Both the position numbers and the translations under genes were made by a program. Shown one piece after another: positions 1-4,646 of a stretch of 5,088 nucleotides of DNA. The first letter of the stretch is position 1; each line of letters starts with the position of its first letter. Source of the stretch: an uncultured Oscillospiraceae bacterium (GTDB lineage: Bacteria > Bacillota > Clostridia > Oscillospirales > Oscillospiraceae); assembly GCA_947628975.1 (NCBI GenBank), contig CANRBW010000124.1, positions 1 to 5,088 on the forward strand, written 5' to 3'. The notes beneath the pieces were generated by a model that saw only the letters and a program-made list of their open reading frames with translations, was not told the DNA's origin and made no database searches.

Positions 1-984
1 GCTGTCGCACAGGTCGCTCATAAAGGTGTCGAAGGCGTCGGACCGCATCCCGGTGACCCCCTCGGAGCCGATCTCCTCCTTGTCGGCCAGCATACACACC
101 GCCGTCCTGGCCGGGACCTCCTCCAACTCCAGCAGGGCGGCCAGGGCCGCGTAGGCGCAGACCCGGTCGTCGTGGCCGTAGGCGCCGATCAGGGAGCGGT
201 CGAAGCCCAGGTCGCTGGCCCGGAAGGCGGGCACGGCCTCCAGCTCGGCGGAGAGGAAGTCCTCCTCCACCACGCCGTATTTCTCGTAGAGGAGGTCCAG
301 CACGGCCAGGCGCACCCGGTCGGACCCCTCGTCGTCCTTGAAGGGGCGGCTGCCCACCAGGATGTTCAGGCTCTCGGCGGGGATGGCCTCCCCCAGGGGC
401 TTCTTGCTCTGGTCGGCGGCCAGGTGGGGGAGCAGGTCGTCCACGGTGAACACCGGGTCCCCCACGCCCCCGCCGATGGACACGGCGACGCTGCCGCCGT
501 TTTTCAGGGTCACCGTCCCGTGGAGCTCCAGGGGGATGGTCACCCACTGGTACTTCCGCAGGCCGCCGTAGTAGTGGGTCTTGAAGAAGGCCAGCTCCGC
601 CTCCTCATAGAGGGGGTTGGGCTTCAGGTCCAGCCGGGGAGAGTCGATGTGGGCGGCGGCGATGTTGGCGCCGCGGGTCAGGGGAGAGGAGCCGATCACC
701 GCCAGGATCACCGCCTTGCCCCGGTTCACCCGGTAGACCCTGGAGCCGGCCTTCAGGCTCATCCCCCGGACGTAGGGGACAAAGCCCTTCTCCTTGGCCA
801 GCTCCACCGCCGCGGCCACGCACTCCCGCTCGGTCTTGGCCGCGTCCAGAAAACGCTTGTAGCCCTCGCAGTAGGTGTGCATGGCGATCTCGTCTTGCAT
901 ACTCAGGCGGTCGTAGCCGTTCTTGGGGGTGTACATCAGCGCCTCCCGGCGGAGCTGCCCGGCGGTCTTTTCGGGGTCGGCCAT
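1..984 (-). CDS. M18 family zinc aminopeptidase, N-terminal 328 residues (3' end beyond window)
   Basis: Partial gene: ATG at 984-982 and an open frame to the window edge, giving 328 residues of a family that usually has about 450-470. M18 enzymes are cytosolic di-zinc aminopeptidases that remove N-terminal residues, often acidic or hydrophobic, from peptides. Visible family motifs are HIDSPR at 112-117 (metal ligand H112 and the HxD aspartate D114), the GHDDR stretch at 270-274 (bridging Asp, probably D272) and DKEEIGSEG at 301-309 (catalytic and metal-binding glutamates E303/E304). The C-terminal metal ligands lie outside the window. The start is supported by AAGGAGG 7 nt upstream and by residues such as YTPKNGYDRLS right after it. 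There is no signal peptide. It follows coaE by 20 bp and is probably cotranscribed. Family assignment is firm; substrate preference cannot be read from the sequence. Confidence 0.93.
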   Translation of the reverse strand, partial: MADPEKTAGQLRREALMYTPKNGYDRLSMQDEIAMHTYCEGYKRFLDAAKTERECVAAAVELAKEKGFVPYVRGMSLKAGSRVYRVNRGKAVILAVIGSSPLTRGANIAAAHIDSPRLDLKPNPLYEEAELAFFKTHYYGGLRKYQWVTIPLELHGTVTLKNGGSVAVSIGGGVGDPVFTVDDLLPHLAADQSKKPLGEAIPAESLNILVGSRPFKDDEGSDRVRLAVLDLLYEKYGVVEEDFLSAELEAVPAFRASDLGFDRSLIGAYGHDDRVCAYAALAALLELEEVPARTAVCMLADKEEIGSEGVTGMRSDAFDTFMSDLCDS

Positions 985-991
985 GGGGATC

Positions 992-998
992 CCTCCTT
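992..998 (-). promoter_or_regulatory. Ribosome binding site of the M18 aminopeptidase gene
   Basis: The coding strand reads AAGGAGG, ending 7 nt before the ATG at 984. It sits between that start and the repeat copy at 1003-1013, so the 20-bp gap after coaE holds little else. Confidence 0.85.
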
Positions 999-1002
999 TG
1001 TA

Positions 1003-1013
1003 AGTTAACATAA
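1003..1013 (-). repeat. Dispersed 11-bp motif, copy 1 (TTATGTTAACT), at the coaE stop codon
   Basis: Plus strand AGTTAACATAA followed by TT; coding strand TTATGTTAACT. It is read by coaE as TTA TGT TAA, so the motif gives the last two residues (Leu-Cys) and the stop codon of coaE. It is one base away from the XerD arm of both E. coli dif (TTATGTTAAAT) and B. subtilis dif (TTATGTAAACT), as I recall those sites. No XerC-like arm is seen on the side where one would be expected. Confidence 0.85.
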
Positions 1014-1604
1014 TTTATCCGCAAACAGGCGGGCGACCTCCCGGCGCAATTCTTCGGGGGTCTTGGTCCCGTCGTTGACGATGGCGTGGTCACAGTGGTT
1101 GACATAATACTCATCCGGCTTCTGGGCGGCCATCCGGGCCCTGGCCCGGTCGGCGTCCAGGCCGTCCCTGGCCATGATCCGCGCCAGGCGCAGGTCCCAG
1201 GGGGCGGTGACCGCCACGGTCACGTCGCACAGCGCCCCCAGGCCGGACTCCAGCAGGGCGACGGCGTCCAGGGCCACCCCCGGCGCCCCCGTCCCGCGGG
1301 CCTGTTGGAGGCGGTCCACACAGGCGGCGACCACATGGCGGTGGGCGACGGCGTTCAGGTCGGCCAGGGCCTGGGGATCGGCGAAGACCAGGCCGCCCAG
1401 GGCCCGGCGGTCCACGCCGCCCTGACTATTTAGGATACTCCTTCCGAAGCGGTCTGTCAACTCCGCCCGCAGCCGGGGGGACTCCTCCAGCAGACGGTGA
1501 TAGAGCGCGTCGCAGTCCACCCGGACGCAGCCCAGCTCCCCCAGGGCCTGGAGCACGGTGGTCTTGCCCGCCCCGGTGGGGCCGGTGACCCCGACGGTCA
1601 GCAT
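1005..1604 (-). CDS. coaE: Dephospho-CoA kinase
   Basis: CoaE phosphorylates the 3'-hydroxyl of dephospho-CoA with ATP, the last step of coenzyme A synthesis, in the cytosol. The 199-residue product matches the usual length of about 200. A P-loop, GPTGAGKT, lies at residues 8-15; VDCDALYH at 29-36 corresponds to the family's DADxxxH segment; LNAVAH at 83-88 matches the region that usually reads LxxxxHP, although the proline is Arg here; DLRLARIMARDGL at 137-149 is the arginine-bearing lid; Q161 and IVNDGT at 175-180 match the C-terminal signature. The ATG at 1604 is chosen although the frame stays open farther upstream, because the P-loop belongs at the N-terminus. That ATG overlaps the stop of the HD gene by 7 nt (ATGCTGA), suggesting translational coupling, and no strong ribosome binding site is seen. 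Residues YVN at 167-169 and the stop codon come from copies of the dispersed motif. Confidence 0.93.
   Translation of the reverse strand: MLTVGVTGPTGAGKTTVLQALGELGCVRVDCDALYHRLLEESPRLRAELTDRFGRSILNSQGGVDRRALGGLVFADPQALADLNAVAHRHVVAACVDRLQQARGTGAPGVALDAVALLESGLGALCDVTVAVTAPWDLRLARIMARDGLDADRARARMAAQKPDEYYVNHCDHAIVNDGTKTPEELRREVARLFADKLC
1097..1107 (-). repeat. Dispersed 11-bp motif, copy 2 (TTATGTCAACC), inside coaE
   Basis: Plus strand GGTTGACATAA followed by TA. Read in the coaE frame as TAT GTC AAC, giving Y167-V168-N169 between the conserved glutamine Q161 and the IVNDG segment. The spacing between those landmarks looks normal for the family, so the motif seems to replace codons rather than to have been added. 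Confidence 0.85.
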
Positions 1605-2197
1605 CCCGCGCCGTCGGCCAGGGCCGCCTCTACGGCGTCCTCGGTCGCCGCCATGGCCTGAAGGGTCATGTCCAGCAACTTGTCCAGCTCCCAGCCCAGC
1701 CGCTCCGCCCCCTGGGCGATCACCTCCCGGGAGCACCCGGCGGCGAATTTTTTGTCCTTGTACTTCTTCTTCAGGCTCTTGAGCTCCATGTCCTTGGTGG
1801 ACTTGCTGGGGCGCATCAGGGCCGCCGCGCCGATGAGGCCGGTGAGCTCGTCGGTGGCGAAGAGGACCTTCTCCATCTCCAGCTCCGGCGCGTCCTCCAC
1901 GCCGGTGAGGCCGTAGCCGTGGCAGGCCACGGCGTGGATCAGCTCCGGGGTGTACCCCGCCTGGGCCAGGAGCTCCTTGGCCTTGACGCAGTGCTCCTCC
2001 GGCCAGCGCTCGAAGTCCACGTCGTGGAGCAGGCCCACCTGAGTCCAGAAGTCCTTCTCCTCCCCGTGGCCCAGAGCCTCGGCGTACCAGCCCATGACGG
2101 CGGCCACCGTCTGGGCGTGGCGGCGGTGGAAGGGCTCGGCGTTGAGGGAGTAGACCAGGTCCTTAGATTGCTCCAGGGTCTTGCCTGTGGTTAACAT
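1598..2197 (-). CDS. HD-domain protein, putative metal-dependent phosphohydrolase
   Basis: A 199-residue soluble protein with an HD-superfamily pattern: FHRRHA with H27, LLHDVDF with H58-D59, HGYG at 93-96 and ATDEL with D116. HD proteins usually bind divalent metals and cleave phosphate esters, often of nucleotides, but the substrate of this subfamily is not known to me. The stretch ATDELTGLIGAAALMRPSKS (114-133) resembles a conserved block I recall from uncharacterised HD proteins of Clostridia; a lysine-rich segment follows (140-150). The start is ATG 2197-2195, with AGGAGG 8 nt upstream. A nearer ATG at 2204 is in another frame and only 1 nt from the AGGAGG. Unusually, the start codon lies inside a copy of the dispersed motif. 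The gene ends with a 7-nt overlap into coaE. Family call firm; function open. Confidence 0.85.
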   Translation of the reverse strand: MLTTGKTLEQSKDLVYSLNAEPFHRRHAQTVAAVMGWYAEALGHGEEKDFWTQVGLLHDVDFERWPEEHCVKAKELLAQAGYTPELIHAVACHGYGLTGVEDAPELEMEKVLFATDELTGLIGAAALMRPSKSTKDMELKSLKKKYKDKKFAAGCSREVIAQGAERLGWELDKLLDMTLQAMAATEDAVEAALADGAGC

Positions 2198-2199
2198 AA
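2189..2199 (-). repeat. Dispersed 11-bp motif, copy 3 (TTATGTTAACC), at the HD gene start
   Basis: Plus strand GGTTAACATAA followed by TT. The ATG of the HD-domain gene is bases 3-5 of the motif on the coding strand (TT-ATG-TTAACC), giving Met-Leu-Thr. With copy 1, this is one of the two copies carrying GTTAAC rather than GTTGAC; both lie at gene borders. Confidence 0.85.
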
Positions 2200-2205
2200 T
2201 TCATG

Positions 2206-2211
2206 CCTCCT
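2206..2211 (-). promoter_or_regulatory. Ribosome binding site deciding the HD gene start
   Basis: The coding strand carries AGGAGG 8 nt before the ATG at 2197. An ATG at 2204 lies only 1 nt away and opens a 13-codon frame, so this site argues for the start at 2197, inside the repeat motif. Confidence 0.8.
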
Positions 2212-2212
2212 A

Positions 2213-2228
2213 TTCGGTCGTTCGGTCT
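2213..2228. repeat. Short tandem repeat, 2 x 8 bp, between the Sua5 and HD genes
   Basis: TTCGGTCG is followed directly by TTCGGTCT. This fills part of the 54-bp gap between the Sua5 stop and the HD start, just upstream of the AGGAGG. It may be an operator-like or purely accidental repeat; nothing else supports a role. Confidence 0.3.
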
Positions 2229-2251
2229 GTGTTGCGCTGGCCCCGGCGGGG

Positions 2252-3277
2252 TCAGAGGTCGATGATGTGAAAGCCCGCGGCCTTGTTCAGCCGGTTGGTC
2301 ACCGCCAGGCCCAGGCCGCCGTCGGCGGGGGACTGGGCGTAGATGGCGGTCACGTCCTGGCTGTCGAACCACCGCAGGGCCTCGAAGAGCCGCCGGGCCT
2401 GTTCGGGCAGGTCCCCGGCGGGGCCCAGAGAGCGGAGGGGGCAGCGGGGGAAGAGGTTGACATAATTTTCAAAGCAGATGACCCCCACGCCGGGGGCCAG
2501 GTGCCGGGCGATGTACCGGGCGGTGTCGGCCGGGTCGCCCCGCACAACGGTCACCGGCGCCTTGGGGGCGTAGTGGCGGTACTTCATGCCGGGGGCGCGG
2601 GGCTTTTCGTCAGTTGACATAAGTCTGACGACCGCCTCGTCCACCTCCACCGGGCCCAGCACCTCCCGCAGGGCCTCCAGGGTTACCCCGCCGGGGCGGA
2701 GGAGCCGGGGCGGGGAGACGGTCAGGTCCAGGATGGTGGACTCCACCCCCACAGCGCAGGGCCCGCCGTCCACCACCGCGTCGATCTTCCCCGCCATATC
2801 CTCCCACACCGCCTGGGCGGTGGTGGGGCTGGGCCGGCCGGAGGTGTTGGCGGAGGGGGCGGCCACGGGAAGTTGACATAATTCCAGAATGGCCAGGGCC
2901 ACCGGGTGGTCCGGGCACCGCATCCCCACCGTGTCCAGCCCCGCCGTCACCGCGTCAGGGACCAGGGGCCGCCGGGGGAGGATTATGGTGAGGGGGCCGG
3001 GCCAGAACCGCCGGGCCAGGTCATAGGCCGCCGCCGGGATGGGGTGGCAGTAGCGCGCCAGGTGGTCGGGGCCGGGGACGTGGAGGATGAGGGGGTTATC
3101 CTGGGGGCGGCCCTTGGCGGCGAAGATGCCGTCCACCGCCGCCGGGTCCAGGCCGTTGGCCCCCAGGCCGTAGACCGTCTCGGTGGGGAAGGCCACCAGC
3201 CCCCCCTGGGCCAGAAGCCGGGCGGCCTGGGGGGCGTCCTGGGCGGTCAGCCGCAGGGTGGCGCGGGGCTCAGTCAT
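2252..3277 (-). CDS. tsaC: L-threonylcarbamoyladenylate synthase, Sua5/YwlC type
   Basis: Makes threonylcarbamoyl-AMP from threonine, bicarbonate and ATP, the first step of the t6A37 modification of tRNAs reading ANN codons. The 341-residue product is the long form: a YrdC-like catalytic domain (about 1-205) with FPTETVYGLG at 30-39, KGRPQDNPLI at 55-64, FWPGPLTIIL at 91-100 and APSANTSGRPSPT at 140-152; a linker with APGMKYRHYAPK at 228-239; and a C-terminal Sua5 domain ending with GLGLAVTNRLNKAA near 321-334. ATG at 3277 is preferred to an in-frame TTG at 3286 because GGAGG lies 9 nt upstream. The ATG overlaps the upstream gene's stop by 8 nt (ATGACTGA), suggesting coupled translation. Three copies of the dispersed motif lie inside, coding for LCQ (133-135), LMST (219-222) and NYVN (271-274), each in a different frame. 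Confidence 0.95.
   Translation of the reverse strand: MTEPRATLRLTAQDAPQAARLLAQGGLVAFPTETVYGLGANGLDPAAVDGIFAAKGRPQDNPLILHVPGPDHLARYCHPIPAAAYDLARRFWPGPLTIILPRRPLVPDAVTAGLDTVGMRCPDHPVALAILELCQLPVAAPSANTSGRPSPTTAQAVWEDMAGKIDAVVDGGPCAVGVESTILDLTVSPPRLLRPGGVTLEALREVLGPVEVDEAVVRLMSTDEKPRAPGMKYRHYAPKAPVTVVRGDPADTARYIARHLAPGVGVICFENYVNLFPRCPLRSLGPAGDLPEQARRLFEALRWFDSQDVTAIYAQSPADGGLGLAVTNRLNKAAGFHIIDL
2455..2465 (-). repeat. Dispersed 11-bp motif, copy 4 (TTATGTCAACC), in the Sua5 C-terminal domain
   Basis: Plus strand GGTTGACATAA followed by TT. Read as TAT GTC AAC within E270-NYVN-L275 of the Sua5 C-terminal domain. The surrounding codons (TTT GAA AAT TAT) form an AT-rich island in an otherwise very GC-rich gene. 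Confidence 0.85.
2612..2622 (-). repeat. Dispersed 11-bp motif, copy 5 (TTATGTCAACT), in the Sua5 linker
   Basis: Plus strand AGTTGACATAA. Read as CTT ATG TCA ACT, giving L219-M220-S221-T222 just before the conserved linker APGMKYRHYAPK. This copy lacks the usual TT that follows on the plus strand. On the coding strand GTCAG lies before it and CTGAC overlaps its end, forming a 5-bp inverted repeat that may be accidental. Confidence 0.85.
2871..2881 (-). repeat. Dispersed 11-bp motif, copy 6 (TTATGTCAACT), in the Sua5 catalytic domain
   Basis: Plus strand AGTTGACATAA followed by TT. Read as TTA TGT CAA, giving L133-C134-Q135 directly before LPVAAPSAN, a highly conserved part of the catalytic domain. 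Relatives as I recall them have small residues and glycine here (for example AAG before LP), so the motif appears to have overwritten the usual residues without changing length. Confidence 0.85.
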
Positions 3278-3533
3278 AGATCCCAACCTCCACGCCCCCC
3301 AGCTCGATGGTGGCCTCCGGGGGGAAGCCCGCCTTCTGGAGGTAGTATTTCACCGTCATGATGCCGTACTTGGGGTTGCGGTTGTCCTCCTCCCCCAGCA
3401 GGTCGATGTCGATGTAGTCCGGCCCGGAGCCCAGCAGACAGCCGTCGTCCTCCAGCAGACCGGCCAGGTCGTCCCGGACCTGGTCCAGGGTGGCCCCGGC
3501 GGGCAGGGCGGGGAAGTGGATGAGCAATTCCAT
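3270..3533 (-). CDS. Uncharacterised acidic 87-residue protein between prfA and the Sua5 gene
   Basis: I do not recognise this family. The frame stays open much farther upstream into prfA, but ATG 3533 has AGGAGG 7 nt before it and lies just after the prfA stop, so it is the credible start. The product is small, acidic and soluble, with no signal peptide or membrane segment. It opens with a beta-like stretch (MELLIHFPALP), then a probable acidic helix (about 16-30), a GSGPDYIDIDLLGEED segment at 35-50, a tyrosine/lysine-rich helix around YGIMTVKYYLQKAGF (56-70) and a final strand ELGGVEVGIYD (77-87). Its stop overlaps the Sua5 start by 8 nt and it follows prfA by 35 bp, so it is likely made together with both. 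This hints at, but does not show, a translation-related role. Confidence 0.82.
   Translation of the reverse strand: MELLIHFPALPAGATLDQVRDDLAGLLEDDGCLLGSGPDYIDIDLLGEEDNRNPKYGIMTVKYYLQKAGFPPEATIELGGVEVGIYD
3287..3291 (-). promoter_or_regulatory. Ribosome binding site of the Sua5 gene, within the upstream coding sequence
   Basis: The coding strand carries GGAGG 9 nt before ATG 3277. It lies inside the end of the 87-residue gene, where it also encodes part of GGVEVG, and supports the ATG over the in-frame TTG at 3286. Confidence 0.7.
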
Positions 3534-3540
3534 AAGCGAA

Positions 3541-3546
3541 CCTCCT
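3541..3546 (-). promoter_or_regulatory. Ribosome binding site of the 87-residue protein gene
   Basis: The coding strand carries AGGAGG 7 nt before ATG 3533, in the 35-bp gap after prfA. A consensus site here is the main reason to believe in this small gene and in its start. Confidence 0.85.
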
Positions 3547-3568
3547 TGGGTCTGGTTTTCCGAACGGG

Positions 3569-4633
3569 TCAGGGCTGGGACCGCTCCCGGAGCCGCCGGG
3601 CCTGGTCGTCCGCCCGGAGGGCGTTCACGATCTCGTCCAGGTCGCCGTCCATCACCTCCAACAGCCGGTGGAGGGTCAGGCCGATCCGGTGGTCGGTGAG
3701 GCGGCCCTGGGGGAAGTTGTAGGTGCGGACCCGCTCGTTGCGCATCCCGCTGCCCACCTGACTGCGCCGGGCCTGGGCGATGGCGTCGTTCTGCTGGGAC
3801 TGGGCGATGTCGTAGAGCTTGGAGCGGAGCATGAGCATGGCCTTGTCCCGGTTCTGGAACTGGCTGCGCTCCTGCTGGCACTCCACCACGATGCCGGTGG
3901 GCTTGTGGATGAGGCGCACGGCGGAGGAGGTCTTGTTCACGTGCTGGCCCCCCGCCCCGGAGGAGCGGAAGACCTGCATCTCCACGTCGGCCGGGTCGAT
4001 CTCCACCGCCACCTCGTCCACCTCCGGCAGGACCGCCACGGTGACGGTGGAGGTGTGGACCCGGCCGCCGGACTCGGTCTCCGGGACCCGCTGGACCCGG
4101 TGGACGCCGCTCTCGAACTTCAGGTGGGCGTAGACCCCCTGGCCCTGGACCAGGAAGACGATCTCCTTGGCGCCGCCCAGCTCGGTCTCGTTGGCGCTCA
4201 TCACCTCCACGCTCCAGCCCTTGGACTGGGCGTACATGGCGTACATCCGGAAGAGGGAGTGGGCGAACAGGGCGGACTCCTCTCCCCCCACCCCGGCCCG
4301 GATCTCCACCATCACACTCTTGTCGTCGTCCGGGTCCCGGGGGAGGAGGAGGACCCGGATCCGGGCCTCCAGCTCCGGGATGGCCTCCAGGGCGGCCTGG
4401 TACTCCTCCTGGGCCATCTCCCGCAGCTCGGGGTCGGCCAGCAGGGCCTTGGCCTCCTCCAAACTCTGCCGGGTCTTTTGGAGACGGCGGTACGCCGTCA
4501 CCACCTCCTCCAGCTCCCGCTGTTCCTTGTTGAGCCGGGCCACCAGGTCCGGGTCGGCGTAGGTCTCCGGCGCGCCCAGCCGCGCTTCGATGTGGGCGTA
4601 GCGCCGCTCCAGGTCCCTCAGCTTTTCCTCCAT
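3569..4633 (-). CDS. prfA: Peptide chain release factor 1
   Basis: RF1 recognises UAA and UAG in the ribosomal A site and triggers release of the finished protein. The 354-residue product has full family length (about 355-360). In order: an N-terminal helical, charged domain (1-95); RAGVGGEES at 112-120; the stop-codon-reading region HRVQRVPETESGGRVHTS at 178-195, with the PxT motif as PET (184-186), which marks RF1 rather than RF2; the catalytic GGQ at 228-230 within GAGGQHVNKTSSAVR; and the C-terminal conserved RNERVRTYNFPQGRLTDHR near 298-316. ATG 4633 is preceded by GGGAGG 7 nt upstream. It follows the DUF218 gene by 13 bp. The usual neighbour prmC, which methylates the GGQ glutamine, is not in this window. 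No copy of the dispersed repeat occurs in this gene. Confidence 0.98.
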   Translation of the reverse strand: MEEKLRDLERRYAHIEARLGAPETYADPDLVARLNKEQRELEEVVTAYRRLQKTRQSLEEAKALLADPELREMAQEEYQAALEAIPELEARIRVLLLPRDPDDDKSVMVEIRAGVGGEESALFAHSLFRMYAMYAQSKGWSVEVMSANETELGGAKEIVFLVQGQGVYAHLKFESGVHRVQRVPETESGGRVHTSTVTVAVLPEVDEVAVEIDPADVEMQVFRSSGAGGQHVNKTSSAVRLIHKPTGIVVECQQERSQFQNRDKAMLMLRSKLYDIAQSQQNDAIAQARRSQVGSGMRNERVRTYNFPQGRLTDHRIGLTLHRLLEVMDGDLDEIVNALRADDQARRLRERSQP

Positions 4634-4640
4634 GGCGCTC

Positions 4641-4646
4641 CCTCCC
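4641..4646 (-). promoter_or_regulatory. Ribosome binding site of prfA
   Basis: The coding strand carries GGGAGG 7 nt before ATG 4633. It immediately follows the TAA stop of the upstream gene, so it occupies most of the 13-bp gap. Confidence 0.75.

Noticed and set aside
172..1008. Long plus-strand open frame of 278 codons antisense to the M18 aminopeptidase gene
   Set aside because: A shadow of high GC content: the product is Gly/Ala/Val/His-rich with no recognisable domain, while the minus strand carries clear M18 motifs.
1071..1085. GTTGACGATGG near coaE motif copy 2, taken as another repeat copy
   Set aside because: Only GTTGAC is shared; it encodes the conserved IVNDG of CoaE, which explains it.
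2163..2204. Small frame starting at ATG 2204 (MNYVNHRQD...), overlapping the HD gene start
   Set aside because: Its ATG is only 1 nt from the AGGAGG, too close for initiation, and the 13-codon product resembles nothing; the ATG at 2197 is well spaced and opens the HD protein.
2239..2253. GC-rich hairpin just after the Sua5 stop as a terminator
   Set aside because: On the transcript the uninterrupted stem is only four G-C pairs with a 3-nt loop, and no U-tract follows; the next gene starts 54 bp on, so read-through is more likely.
1003..2881. The repeated GTTGACATAAT reads like a -35 TTGACA with a -10-like CATAAT, suggesting plus-strand promoters
   Set aside because: The two elements overlap instead of being about 17 bp apart, they point against every gene in the window, and most copies lie inside coding sequence.
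1003..2881. CRISPR-like or transposon terminal repeat interpretation of the six copies
   Set aside because: Spacing is irregular from 94 to 1092 bp, the intervening DNA is intact housekeeping coding sequence, and no cas gene, transposase or inverted terminal pair is present.
3200..3206. Run of seven C in the Sua5 gene as a phase-variation tract
   Set aside because: It encodes the conserved Gly-Gly before LVAF and is unremarkable for such a GC-rich gene in an essential enzyme.
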